Assembly: GCA_003024175.1 (NCBI GenBank)
Contig: MDYQ01000065.1
Span: 1-64,000 of the forward strand
DNA length: 64,000 bases
Reading direction: 5' to 3'
Source: Planoprotostelium fungivorum
Taxonomy: Eukaryota; Evosea; Variosea; Cavosteliida; Cavosteliaceae
Shown here: positions 33,252 to 45,690 of the stretch, one piece after another
Layout of the letters: every line of letters starts with the position of its first letter
Position numbering within the stretch: position 1 is the stretch's first letter
The notes under the pieces: generated by a model
The model's input: only the letters and a program-made list of their open reading frames with translations
Database searches by the model: none
What the model was told of the DNA's origin: nothing
Program-made: the position numbers and the translations under genes

Positions 33252-35815
33252 ATGGGTGTCAGCTTGATGGTTTACAACGAGGCCAACATTTCGGACATGA
33301 TAAGGTTCACGAGATGAAGAACCCATCTGCTGATGCTGACAGAACACCCAACCTTCACTTAGCTGGTAGAAGAAGCGATAGAGTTGATGATGTGCCTAAT
33401 GATCCCCGATTGAAATCGACTGACGAGAGATTCGCCGTTTTTTCTGTGCGCAGTATACAAAGCCATGGGCTACCTCTCTGCAGGTATGATGAATCTTTGG
33501 GCTTCTCAAAATGACAGAAACAGCATCAAGAAGACAGATCATGACGATATAGAGGCAGAGATAGAGAGGTCGAGAATAATTCTCTTCTCATCTCTCTGAC
33601 ATCATCTAGGAAACCAGAAAATGGGATAGTGGTATTCGATCTGTTAGAGATCCCCTCCAATTACTATCAACTCGACAACGGTCTACGCCTTCAGAGGACA
33701 GACGACGGCGACTTCATCATCGACAATGTCCAATACACTCTAGATGAACTCCAAGCCATCGCCACGAAGCAAGATGGTGACGAGTGATCTCCTCCCCATC
33801 ATTCTGACACTCTCAGCCATCCTCTTGAAGAAGCAGAAAATAGCAGAAGAAGATGAAAGACAGAGGAAGTTGGATGCGATGCACGCTGCCACCAGCTTCG
33901 AGGCTCTACCGGAAGATGTCAAGAAATTGATACGATCCGTCAAGATTGACGTGGAGTCATTGAAAGATCCGACACGTTTCGAGGTATATACCTTTCGCGA
34001 TCAGCATCATCAGATCTTCTTCATCCACATCACATACGATCACTTTCTTAAGACATAGAAAACCAATAGAATTGAATTGATACACAGGCCATGTTGAACA
34101 TCTTGAGGTTCACGGAGAAGAGAGACTTTAGAACGTTTGCCATGAGAAATCGTCATGTCATCAAATACACGGCACCCGAAGATGATCCGTCCACGTCTCG
34201 ATTATTACACAGAGCACGTGAGTCTACATTCACCTTCTCGATTTTCATGATCCATGATGATCACTCTTCACGATGATCATCCTTCACAATGATCATCATC
34301 ATGACAATCAATTGACCATCCACAGAGCAAGAGGCCGTTGTAGATCCAAAAGCGAAGAAATACTTCAAATCATCCGAACTCACCGGAAAAGGGTAAACTC
34401 TCTCGCTCATCATCTCAATTCACATTTCAACGTGATGCAGTGGATTTGGTAAAGTCTTCTTTGCAGAGCAACACCAGCCCGCGTTCAACATGGTGGCCAT
34501 CAAGAAGATGAAGCACACGAATGCCAAGGAGAAGACGGCGAATTACTTGGAGCTGGGGTTTCTCATCGAATGCCAACATCCCAACATCGTCAAATACATG
34601 TCTTCTTTCCTGTTCAACGACGAGTTGTGGGTGAGTCATTGCATCGTCGATCGCGATCGCATCATCCATCGTCATGCGCATGATGCGTGATGCGATCGCG
34701 ATCGCGTGTCATCGCTTCATGGGCATGACGAGAGACAACAGATCGTAACCGAGTTCATGTCGGGTGGTACACTTAGGGATGCCATCAAAGTCAAGAAATT
34801 GGACGAATCACACATCGCTTTCATATCGAGAGAGATCTTGAAGGCATTGGAATATCTTCACTACAAGAAGATCATCCACAGGGACGTTAAGAGGTGACAA
34901 ACATGAACCCGTATACAACTCTGTAGATTGATATAATGTAGCGATAATATCATGCTCACGACCGATGGCAACGTCAAATTGAGTGAGTATTCATCGATCC
35001 TCTCATTCAATTTGAAATTCAAATTGTCGAATGCAAATTCGAATTCAATTCACAAAAACGAAACTAAGAGGAGAACAGTCGATATGGGACTGTGTGATTC
35101 TCTATCCATCAAAGAACACAGCAATTCTATGTGTGGTTCTGCCATGTACATGAGGTGAAACATCATCGAAAATTCCGCGTCGACAACGGGAGATACTGAC
35201 TGCCGCAATCAGTCCTGAGGTCATTCAAAATCAACCGTATGGATATCCAGTGAGTAGAAAGAAGAGACGTGGAATCAGCTGAATGAGGACAGACTGATAT
35301 CTGGGGGTTCGGTATCACGATCGCAGAGATGTTGAACGGAAGTACGCCGAACAACTCGGTTCCCAAATTGATGGTGATCGCTCGATCATAGTCATCAGAT
35401 GATCATCATCTCGATCGGCGTCATCATGATCTACATCACGAACACTCTTGCTGTTTGGAAAGTTGAACTTATGGTAGGGAATGTATCGCAGCGCGTGTTA
35501 CCCCCTGGAGACCATCACGCTAGACTTGAAGAAGAAGCCATCAGCGGAGATGCATCAGTTCTTTAGCTCTTGCATCCATCCAGATCAATACGAAAGACCC
35601 ACGGCCCAAGAGCTCTTGAACGTGAAGACATCATGGTCATCTCATCATCTCACCATCTCGTCACCTCATCATCTCATCGTGCATCATCTGATCCGATCTG
35701 TTGAATCATCTGACAGATGGACTTCATCAAGAAGGCCGCTCCAAAGAAAGTCATGTCCGATATGTTGGTCGAGATCTTCCTGGCCAACGCTCTGATGGAC
35801 ACGGGTCTGTTCTGA
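33252..35815 (+). CDS. STE20/PAK-like Ser/Thr kinase
   Basis: N-terminal region (MGVSLMVYNEANISDMIR onward) has no recognised domain; a second block (LEIPSNYYQLDNGLRLQRT) joins by a 70-nt intron to a helical linker (AEEDERQRKLDAMHAATSF). The kinase follows: Gly loop ELTGKGGFGKVFFAE, Lys in MVAIKKMK, gatekeeper strand WIVTEFMSGGTLRDAI, catalytic loop IIHRDVKSDNIML as in PAK/STE20 kinases, and activation segment SMCGSAMYMSPEVI with TDIWGFGITIAEMLNG. The DFG motif is IDMG here, a conservative change of Phe to Met. It ends ANALMDTGLF. At least 14 exons. Actin or MAPK signalling would be typical. One intron carries a nested inverted repeat. Confidence 0.9.
34649..34703. repeat. Nested inverted repeat inside a kinase intron
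   Basis: GATCGCGATCGCATCA and TGATGCGATCGCGATC are perfect 16-bp inverse complements, and the spacer holds a second perfect palindrome, TCATGCGCATGA. The intron that contains them is about 110 nt, twice the usual size here, and could fold into a cruciform or RNA stem that brings the splice sites together. Confidence 0.85.
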
Positions 35816-35927
35816 CGATCGTCCATCCATCTTCATCATCATCTGATGTCGGCAAAGACATCGACCACGAGGCACAAATTTTGTTCATTGTATGTGGCGA
35901 GTGAAATGAAGAGACAACATTGTACAT

Positions 35928-36900
35928 CTAAGAGGAACCCTTCCTCTCTTTTTTATATACATTGTAATAGAATTGGACAACGTCTCGCGTGCTCTTGCTG
36001 CCCATCTGTGATGAATGTGAGAAACCAAAATCGCATGCAATGAGATGACTCACCATCTGTCTCACGTTGTGGAAGTCTTTTCTCAATTTCCTCTTTCGGT
36101 TGAGAGAATTAAAGAAGAGCTCCTCGATCTCGTTCCAATGATCTGATCTCGATGAGAACTGAGAGAGGAGAGAACTCACCATCGGGTGGATAGAGGATGG
36201 ATGGGTCTTCTTTCAACATGGCCAGTGTCGCATCGACGTCATACTGTTGTTGATGCAGCAGATGGAGTGCATCTTCACATACTCCCATGTCTTCGTCCAT
36301 CAGGTCCTGCACTCTCTCGATGAAGTAGTCCACTGTTGTCGTCAGAGGATGACATTGCATGTGACTTCACCGGAATCCGAGCTCAACCCATTATAGTCCC
36401 AGACTAGTTGACCAGCTGCATCGGTGAGGATGAACTCAGATTGTTGGTCTGGAACGATGGCTTGGTATCTCTCCCCTATGCGAATACGATTGGATGAGCT
36501 CTCTTGAAAACGTGTCAGTGCTTCATCACATCACAGCGCAAGTCAAAGGATCTGAAGACAGAACAGAAATATGAGGAGAGAAGACACCTTCTGCTTGCTT
36601 GGCTTTGAGAAGGGGAAGGTATATGTGAAATGCCCGAGGAAGAGAACGACTTCTCTGTAAATTGACTGCGATGGAATCTGTACTCGTATTTGATCCTTCA
36701 CTTCTCAGCTCGAAAGAATCGCTATTACGTCCATCTGTAGAAAAAATGAGAATGATTGTGAGATGGAAGAGCACATAACCTGCAATGGTCTGATCGTCTT
36801 CATGTGATGTATCGTCTAGATTTAACATAGAAGTAAGGAAGATGGAGCGTGAGGCACCTTGAGATCTGATGTGATCGCAATTTCTACGTTGTAGATCCAA
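35928..36900 (-). CDS. ELM2-SANT chromatin corepressor-type protein
   Basis: Start MDLQRRNCDHIRSQ, then an acidic Ser-rich segment. The ELM2 domain reads NRIRIGERYQAIVPDQQS with VDYFIERVQDLMDEDM and YDVDATLAMLKEDPS, the region that in MTA, MIER and CoREST proteins binds class I histone deacetylase. The SANT domain closes the protein: DHWNEIEELFFNSLNRKRK, LRKDFHNVRQMMGSKSTRD, VVQFYYNVYKKERKGSS. The FYY..KK ending is typical of HDAC-activating SANTs. Seven exons. About 235 residues, shorter than animal relatives but with both domains complete. It shares a 48-bp bidirectional promoter with a chromodomain gene. Confidence 0.9.
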
Positions 36901-36948
36901 TTTGTAATTTTCGGCCTACAGGTTCCCGCGTTCGAACACGATTAAGTG

Positions 36949-38341
36949 ATGAGCGATTCAGAGTTGGTTGATGAGGAAGAATACGAACCAGAGAGAATCC
37001 TCAAACACAAGAGAAATTTTGAGGTGATATATTGATCGATGGTAAGATCCATCAGTTGGCTGATTATCTACTAGGGCTTACAATATCTCGTAAAATGGAA
37101 GGGATACGGCTCTGAAGACAATTCCTGGGAGCCATCTGAAAATCTAGAGGGTCTCGACGTTGTCATTGCTTACTGGAGAGGTGATAATGCACCATCATTT
37201 AACTTCTCACACTCTCAAAGAGAAGAACAACAACAAAGAGAATCGAAAGCCCAATTCAACTGTCATCGATGAGACTTACCACACAACCTCACAGAAGAAA
37301 GAAGCTGGAAACGGCTCTAACGTGAGATTCGTATCCATCCGTTCCACCGTTCAGCTGACTTCCTGTCCATCTCATTAAACCTCTAGATGGGAGATGTTGA
37401 AGGCTCTGATGAGTCCGCTGAGGACTCAGAGTATGGTTCCAGCAGTGAAGATTCAGTTCCCTCCAAAAGGAAGAGACTGAGGACAACTGTCATCAGCTAC
37501 CGAGAATACGTCTCATCCGATTCCGACACAGACAAGAAGAGGAAGAAGACAAAAGTGATCCATCACGTCATCACGTCTCACTGATCATCTCCATCATCTG
37601 ATCGATCACCCCGTTGATCATCCACAGACGACTCGAAAGAACAGATCTCGCAGGCAGCCGATAGAGATCGATTCAGAGTCTTCACAATCCGAAGCAGAGG
37701 ATCCTCCACCGATCCGCAAACGAACGTCGTTCAGTTACAGAGAGGATGCCATCTCCGATTCCGATTCCGATTCCGATCCCGATCCCGATTACGGCACGAA
37801 GAAGAGAAAGGTATGGAGAGAAAGAAGACGATCGGAATTAGACGTTCTGCAGAAAAATAAGATCGAAGATGAAGATGAAGATTATGAACGACCCTCCGTT
37901 TACAAGTACGAGGATGAAGACGGTGAATTGGATTTCACAGACGATGAAGGACTCGTCGAAACCAAACCGAAGAAGAAGAGTCCGGTGAGGCGTGATCACA
38001 TGGTCTCATCGTCCACGATGATCGGAAGATCGATCATCTCATTCGATCACATGATCGACTGATCGTCTGTCTCAGCCATCGAATGGGAAGAACAAAAAAG
38101 AGCTGCAACCGAAGAAATCTGCAATGAACGAATACGAGAAGATGAGGTTAGAAAACATCAGGAAGAATCACGAGATGATGCTATCACTGGGCATCATCCT
38201 TCCTTCACAAGTGTGTCTTCATGATCCGATCATCATCATTGACGATCATAGGAGAAGCCAAAGGTTGTAAAAAAGCAGAAAGTTCGATTATTCTCCCCTG
38301 CTGGTCTTTTGAAGCGAGTCAAGAGCATGATAAACGATTGA
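36949..38341 (+). CDS. Chromodomain protein
   Basis: The N-terminal chromodomain reads [13 protein letters not shown], then after an intron [20 protein letters not shown] and [12 protein letters not shown]; the three aromatic cage positions for methyl-lysine (Tyr of EYEPE, Trp of VKWKG, aromatic near NSW) fit an HP1-like reader. The rest is disordered and highly charged, with acidic Ser/Asp repeats ([11 protein letters not shown], from a GATTCC-type repeat), nuclear localisation signals ([15 protein letters not shown]) and a helix [19 protein letters not shown], ending [11 protein letters not shown]. No chromoshadow domain is visible. Promoter of only 48 bp shared with the divergent ELM2-SANT gene suggests co-regulated chromatin factors. 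Confidence 0.9.
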
Positions 38342-38672
38342 TTCGCTTTGTAATCTTCTCTCTTCGATTTGAAGTGAACGATGATGAGATCTGCGGATGG
38401 ACGTCTCAGGATATTGATTCGCGAGTCGGATAACAGGAACAGTGTGTTTTTTTTAGAGTGTCGGTGTGCGTTCTCATCCTTCAGTGTTTGACGAACACAG
38501 TCAAATAGAGAGAGAGAAGTAAATCAGGGAAAGAAGAAATCGTCAACGGTGATTTAGGCACGTCGCTGTGTTGTCTTGTGTCAGACACGTTTCCCATTCC
38601 AACAACAAATCGTTCAACGAAGGAGGTATTTGAAACAGAGCCCATCACTTTCACATCACATTCGCGTTCTAG
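38342..38672. other. Intergenic region
   Basis: The gap between the chromodomain gene and the F-box-like gene has a run of eight T residues and no long open frame or repeat that I can support. Confidence 0.4.
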
Positions 38673-40343
38673 ATGAACACGCTGCAATCTCTCCCGATCG
38701 AGTTACTTCTGATCATCACCCACTCTAGGCCAGATCGACGCAGTGTGGTACGCACATCTCATCCTCCTCTGCCTCTAAACCACGCAGATGATTACGTGTC
38801 GTCACCTGCACGAAAGACTCTATTTGGATTACTGGAAGACATACTTTGTGTACTTCACACTCGATTGGGATGATTTCCTTTCGACACAGCTCATTCTAGC
38901 TCACCCTGAGGTCACAGAAGACATGCTCTTCCTCGAAGTCCATCGGAAGGCCACTGAACCGAAAGAACATGAGACGAACACAACCGAAGATATCGAAGAA
39001 GGTATGCGGGAGGACTTTCGTGACTGAATGACATGACAGGCGATCGGAATCGAGATGGATGGTTCGAGTGTCTGGGATTACTGCAAGGCGACATGATGAC
39101 GGTGGTGGTTAAACTGGACCAGTGGGAGGGTTCCGGAAGACTATTTGAGAAACTTGGAGGATTGAAAACAGAAGAGATCATATTCTTTGGGCTGAACGGA
39201 AGACAGACGGACGAGGTGAGAGATATCAAACATGTTGGAAAGCAATTGATCCGCATTTCAGGCAGACCGAGAGTGAGTCATTCCTTTGAGCTGCAATGAG
39301 CTGATGATGGAAGGTCTCTGAGGAAACTCTTTGCACCAGACAGAATCGGATGCGACAGCACAGACGATGATCATTCCTATGTAGACTCACTCATGTATGT
39401 CATAGAATCTTTCGAGCCCTTCGACATGACCCTCTCCTCCCCCTCCGACGGTGACATCAGCACAAACACGGTCTTCTCATCTCTCACAGATTCTACACAT
39501 CCTCCAGATACAGCACCTGCGACAGAGATACACTCCAACACATCCAATCCACATCGATTCAAAGGGAAATTGACCCACATTGAACTCAGTTATTCGAGAA
39601 ACTCAGACGCTCTCATGATGTTGCCAGCAACGCCTCATCTCATCGAGGCCACATTACCCATCACCGACAACACTCTCAGCCATGTGGATTGCTTTCTAGA
39701 GTATTCTCCCACTCTCGAGAGCCTCACGTTCCAATGCAACGAGTACAAAAAGTTGTCACACAACGATTACATACCCTACGATCACTGGGAGTGGGAGATG
39801 TGGAGCAATTCATTCGATCCTGCGTCTGGAAAGTGGTTGAGCAATTGCATGCCTCCTTTCTGGGGGGATGACATCTCGCGTTATTTCGCTACGGCAAAGA
39901 AGCTCAAGCGGTTGACACTGACCGGCATCTCTTCACCTCTGTCTTACAGTGACTTTGTCGTCGATCGAGTGGACGGGATATCGTGGCAGAACAAGAGCCT
40001 TCAGTGGATATCTTGCACGGAGAGAGATGGAAAGTGGTACGAAGACGAGAGAGGAGCAGATATCTTGCTGTTGAGTCATGCGGATAAGAAGAAAGGTGGG
40101 AGGAGAGGAAGAGAGGAGACTGAAGAGAGCAGTGAGAGACAAGGGATATTGGACGAAATGATCGACGTGAAGCGAATAGATTACGATGGAAGTAGTACAT
40201 CCCATCTGGTTCATCTTAATCGATTCACGTCTGATTCAATATGGTACATCGACGTCCTCGATCTTTATTTTCACCAATTTCTCTTCGGTGCGACCGTATC
40301 TCCCGCCCAATTGATCAATTTAATCGTCGACAAGGGCATGTAA
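38673..40343 (+). CDS. F-box-like protein
   Basis: The N-terminus MNTLQSLPIELLLIITH and, after an intron, MITCRHLHERLYLDYWKTYF together match the F-box helices that bind Skp1 in SCF ubiquitin ligases. Splicing at GTACGC rather than the nearby GTGTGG keeps the frame. The rest (about 430 residues) has spaced leucine-rich segments such as KLTHIELSYSRNSDALM, TLESLTFQCNEYKKLS and KKLKRLTLTGISS, suggesting an irregular LRR substrate-binding part, plus acidic Ser/Thr inserts. Four exons, the last very long. The substrate is unknown. It is convergent with the NOL9 gene, with only 32 bp between stops. Confidence 0.75.
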
Positions 40344-40375
40344 GGTCGCTCCGATGGATCGAACGGCTGTCTCCA

Positions 40376-41455
40376 TCAAAAAACTCCAAACCCATTCCCA
40401 CTCACCGTGCAGGCCAGACTGTTGGGAAGCTCGATGTTACCCCTCAATATCGTGTTGACTTGGCTCAGAACGTCCATAGATAGAGGAGTGCTGATGTGGA
40501 TCTGTCGATTGGCCATGTCGACCGAGCGAACGATGCCCAACCCGACACATTCACACAGCGGTTGCTCCTGAAGGATGACCGGTAGCTCTTCCTCTTCCAC
40601 AAATTTCCTCTGATGACATCAGATCATGTCATCATCAGACCGTGTCATCATCGGATCACACCTCTCGATCGTCGCTGAACCGGATGGCCGATCGATCGAT
40701 GCACAAGCCGATGAGTGAGGCGTTGATGGCCCAGAAGGTCTGACTCGGTTTTACGCTTTCGAAGAGGATGCTCATTCTGAGGTATTTCCACTTGATGCTG
40801 GCGACCGGCTTCACGTGCACGTCCTGACCAAAGTATCGGGTCAGGGCGAGGTCCCTCTTGTCTTTTGCGGAGATTTTTCCACCTCGGGCGACTCTGTTTG
40901 GGTTGAACATGATGATGATCATCGAGTTGGATGATCGATGAAGATGGAGGTTGGTGATCGATGATGATGATGGTGGCGGTCATGATTGGTGAGATATAAA
41001 GATTCTGGATGAGACAGACTCACTTGCGATAACCAGTGAGGATAATGTGTTTCGCCTCCTCACGATCGTCCGTGCTGGTCAACATGATGGGACGGCTTCC
41101 CGGTCGATGCATCTCAACGAGGGTATCCGGTTTTGTAATGTCATACAACTGTTGTCACGACATCAATTCACATTCTACAAAGACATGCGCGATGATGATC
41201 TCGATGATGTCCCATGCTCAAGACGATGTGATCGTGATGATGATGTGATGGTGAATGTGGTTACCTCTTGTAACATCTGTAAACCTTGCCCGACCACCCA
41301 TCCCATCGTATTGACTACCACCGGAATCTCTCCAAACTTGGGATGCTTCTTGAAATTGTTCCACACTTGTCTCAGGCATTGAACGTAATGCTCGGGGTCA
41401 TCACCCGCCGAACTGCCACCGAAATATCTAGATCTGAAGACATTTGTCAGTCATC

Positions 41456-41489
<34 letters not shown>

Positions 41490-43177
41490 GTAAGGACTCA
41501 CGTGATGGGAGCTTGTAGATGTGTCCAAGGGGGTCCTGTTCCATGTGAGAAGAGGATTCGACATTTCGAAGACAGAATAAATGTGAATAAAATACGACGA
41601 AATTACCGATGATGGGTCGTTCGACGATATTCATCGAAATTTGCCCCGGTGGAGTGAATTCACACTGACCAGGGTCTCCTTCAAAGAACGCTACTTGTCC
41701 GTACCTTCAAATTTTAAATCTCCCGCCACACGCTTCGGTCGCTCACATGTCCAGCAAGAGATTGACGAGACATCTGGCCGTTGTAGATTTACCGCTCCCT
41801 GAGGGCCCACCCATCATGACGATATTTGGTTTCTTCGCTTCGAAGGAATCGATCATGTGTAATTCGACTCTGTGCCAAGAGTCTTCTTTCATTCAGTTTT
41901 CTACGAGTTTTCGACGGTTTCTCACCGTCTACCTGGATGACTCGAGTCTCCCAACTGAGTACCTGGGAACGGTCGGTGATGTCACGATCAAAAGAGATGA
42001 TATCATATCAGAAATACAATGGAATGATGATGATGAACACATGATATACGATATCACACTCCAACAATGATATCGTGATGAGATTTAAGATGTCATCATC
42101 ACAGATCGAGATGATGTGATGAACTCCATCATGTGATACCATGACACTCACCGCATCAAAATCTATCATCTTTGGAAATGGTCGATTTTCCTCTTCAATC
42201 AACCTCCTTCCACTCTGGGTTCTGATGATGACGACGGCCTCATGTGGCACCTCTGATGTCTGATCGTGTTCACGAATGATCTTTTCAATCTGCTCTTTCA
42301 AATCTCCTTCCATCTCTTCTCTCTCCACGTTCTCCAGCCACTTGCTGTTGACGTGCATCGCACCTGAATGCAAATTTTGAATCTCCCGCGCGAATGTTGG
42401 ACTCACCTATGCATTCCATGTAGATAGCGCTGGTACCGGGGGGAGAGTGGAGGGGTTGGGAATAAGAGCTGCCACCACACATGGTCGAACCTTGAATTCG
42501 CATCATGCCCCGATGCACCATTACGTGACAATTTCCTATAAAATAAAATCGCTGGAGAATATTCAGAAGAGGAGGATGAGAGACGCAACTGCACCTGTCT
42601 AGGATGGAAGAAGAGGACAAGGTGATGATCAAACGGTGGGGGTAATCGGACTACATTGTTTTGGAAGGTGGAGATCTCTGTGATGCTGCCTGTTGTATCC
42701 AACGATTGGCTGGGTTGATTCCCCTGCAGTCCTACATTGGACAGCCATCTTGACTGCACGAGGGTAAGAGTGTGTCGGTAATAGTTGTACGAAGGTATAC
42801 CTTGCCCAGTGTGGGCAGTTTGGGATCTAAACTAGAGACAGTCTGAGTGCTGGAATCTTTCATTTTCCTGTGTGGGTTGAGAAAAATGGTACCGACGATG
42901 ATACACACTTGACTGACGCACTCTTCTGACTCCTCTCGGGTGATTGGACGTTGGTTTGTGATGATGGAATGGAAGACGCAATGTCTGAATCTCCATCTGA
43001 CGCTGAATCTTTCGTGGGTAGATTCTTTCCGCTGCTCTTCTCCTTCTTCTGTTTGTTGCCCGCTTTGGATGATTCATCAATCGATACCTTTTGTTTCTTC
43101 TTTGGAGGGTTCAGCTCTTTTGGAATTGATTTAGACGTCGGTTTCTTCGGTTTCAGCACATCATACATGTTCATCAT
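40376..43177 (-). CDS. NOL9: Polynucleotide 5'-hydroxyl kinase NOL9/Grc3
   Basis: NOL9/Grc3 phosphorylates RNA 5'-OH ends during pre-rRNA processing. A basic, disordered N-tail (MMNMYDVLKPKKPTSKSI, KKKQKVSIDESSKAGNKQKK) fits nucleolar targeting. The N-domain has CHVMVHRGMMRIQGSTMCG. The P-loop is PNIVMMGGPSGSGKSTTARC; next come VAFFEGDPGQCEFTPPGQIS with the lid/Walker-B-like region, VVVNTMGWVVGQGLQMLQE, and the C-terminal domain with GLGIVRSVDMANRQIHIST and TILRGNIELPNSL. All catalytic blocks are present. About 12 introns; two share a 19-nt motif, and one holds an ATC microsatellite. The last few residues are unsure because a GTGAGT lies just before the stop. Confidence 0.92.
41456..41490. 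repeat. ATC/GAT trinucleotide microsatellite
   Basis: About eleven TCA/ATC units in a row lie in a NOL9 intron. Shorter GAT/ATC runs occur in many introns of this window, so this looks like a general bias of intron sequence. Confidence 0.9.
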
Positions 43178-43261
43178 TTGGATGATCAGGAGATCTGGTT
43201 GGAGTTTGAGTTTTCATCGAATTAAAACATCAGCATCATCTTTTTCTGCAACTTAAACGTA

Positions 43262-45170
43262 ATGGATGCGGAGAAGAAGAGAAAAGAACCACAGAGAGAC
43301 TGGTTCGATGATCGGGTTGTAAAGAATGCGATGGGATCTCTGAAACAAGTGAGACGATGATACCACGTGTTGCTGATCATCTGTAGTCAATCGAGGCGGC
43401 ATTGTCTCAGTTCAGAGAGTGAGATCATATCAATATCCTCTCCCCTCTAAATCCAACAGGACCGTTAAAGAAACGACTGAGCAAATCATCAACGAGAAGT
43501 GGCTGATTCAACACGTCGATCGAATCATGTCTGAAGAATCACTACCCGCGCAAACAGATTCACAAACCACGGCCTCTTCCACTCCATCCGAATCGAACAC
43601 TCCATCTACATCCGACGTACAAACCCAAGACATTCACACCAACGATACAGGACGAGGACCTTCTTCAGACGAATTTCATCCAGATGACGATGAAGAAGAG
43701 ACGTTCAATATTTGGGTCGGAAATTTGGCCCTCCTCACCAATGAATTAGAATTGATGCAAGCTTTCAGCACCTTTGGTGAAGTCGTTTTGGTGATACAAT
43801 CATCTCATGTCCAATCATGATTGACAATGACCAGACGCGCATCTTTCGAGACATCGAGACTGGGACATCGAGAGGATTTGGTTTCGTTCATTTTAAGACG
43901 AGAGCGGCCATGGAGCAGGCTCTGAACGGCAACATCACCTTGAGAGGGTCGCAGTGCAAGATATCCCAATCATCACAGAAGAAGAGTCTTTTGTTTGTTG
44001 GTAATCTCCCTTACGCGATGTCATCCGATCAGGTATGACAACAGCATCAATAGGGACCACCATCATGATGATGGTGTATCAGGTCAAGAAGGCTTTGGAC
44101 GATATCATGGAACCAGAGAAGATCAAAATCACACAATTCGAATTGAAAACTGGCCCACCTCCCGACCACAGATCACGAGGTGATCATCGTCATCATCTTC
44201 TTCTTCCATGACGCCTGACACGAGAAGGCTTCGCCTTCGTTGGTTTCTCCAGCCACTCTCAAGCTGAGACCGCGAGAAAGATATTGAGAGAGAAACCAGT
44301 GGGGGTGAATCTATCTCCATCACACGATCTCCCTCTCACACATCAACAGAACAACATCGCACGAACTCAATGGGCAGAGAACCGCACGAACGCCAACGCC
44401 CAGGTGAACCACTCACCTCATCCTCATCTCACCGCATCATCATCTCATCCTCATCTCATCATCGTCAGGTCGATGACGACATCATGCAACGCGTCAAGAC
44501 CGTCTACGTGTCCGACATCCCCGCCTCGATATCCGACACCACCCTACGCTCCTTCTTCATCGAATTCGGTGTCATCCTTCACTGCAATCTCGTCCGTCAT
44601 GCAAACAGTAGAGAATCACGCGGCTTCGCTTTCATCGAGTTTGCAGAGAGAGAAGCGGCTGAGAGGGCACTCAGTATGAACGGAAAGGAAATTGCAGACG
44701 GTCTATCCATCCGAGTTGAATTGGCCAAGCCTTCGAATAAGAGGGAGGGAGGGGTGAGGCCGGGTGGACCGAAAGTTTGGGACGGCAGGGGAGCCGGGGG
44801 GAGGTGAGAGGCCGGTGGTACGAAAGATTGAGACGGTGACAGGCCAGGGATGCCCCAGACCATCATGCCGCCGCATAAGAGGATGAAATTTGAGGAGAAG
44901 CCGTTCTACAACGCGCCAGTCCCTCCTCAGATGATGGCACCTCCTGTCATGATGAATCACGGCATGTACAATTACGGTATGATGACCCCGAATTACAACC
45001 AGCCACTCCCGCATCTGACCCCCCCTGTCTTGGCTCCCGTTCCCCCTCGGATCCCAAATTTCCAAGTGAGAGATTGATCTGAAATCGAAATGACTTGGCC
45101 TCAGATGAACGGTGTGGTGAACGCAGGAGCACCACCGCAGCTGTACCCTGGATATTATAACGGAAGATGA
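43262..45170 (+). CDS. RNA-binding protein with three RRM domains (hnRNP R/Q-like)
   Basis: Start MDAEKKRKEPQRDWFDDRVV, then a helical part and an acidic Ser/Thr linker. RRM1: FNIWVGNLALLTNELELMQA with RNP1-like RGFGFVHFKT. RRM2: KSLLFVGNLPYAMSSDQ with RGFAFVGFSS. RRM3: KTVYVSDIPASISDTTL with RGFAFIEFAE. The C-terminus is Pro/Met/Tyr-rich (MMAPPVMMNHGMYNYGMM) and ends YPGYYNGR. Three RRMs in tandem plus an aromatic tail match hnRNP R/SYNCRIP-like proteins acting in splicing or mRNA transport. Introns of 40-70 nt. It is divergent from NOL9 with 84 bp between starts. Confidence 0.9.
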
Positions 45171-45690
45171 AGTGAACGTTTTCATTTTCGAATCGAAAAA
45201 GTTAAATTTGGATTTTCTTCTTTTGGAGAGAGAAATGAAAGTTTCTGATGAATTCGATCTTTTCATTTTGGATTTTATACAAACGAAATATGTACGAGAT
45301 GAAAACCTGAGCCCGATTGTTTCATTGGTCACAAAATTTGAGGCACGTGTATATCACGCAGTGCTCTCATCTTCCTCCTTCTTATGCTCATCATCCTGCT
45401 TCTACATCTTCCATCTCATACTTTCCTCTTTGATACATCAAATTCAACGCTCTATTCATTTTGAATAAACGAGAGAGATAGGAATGGGTAGACATCATCA
45501 CGGTAGAGAGAAGTGGAGAGAATGAAAATGGTAGGGTGCAGTCCTTTTTGTTGATTCGTCCTGCTGCAAAGACCTTCCTTTTTGTTGGCGAACAATATCG
45601 ATTATCTGAGGTATTTATCAAGAGATACAAAGCTGAGCAAGTATCCTGCGGATATCCATTATAAGGTATAACTCTGATGGGAAAAGCAAG
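45171..45690. other. Intergenic region between convergent genes
   Basis: This is AT-rich 3' flank between the RRM gene and a minus-strand gene. The only open frames are low-complexity. I see no gene in it. Confidence 0.4.

Noticed and set aside
41286-41612. Plus-strand frame with a poly-His run
   Set aside because: It is translated from the ATC microsatellite in a NOL9 intron on the other strand.
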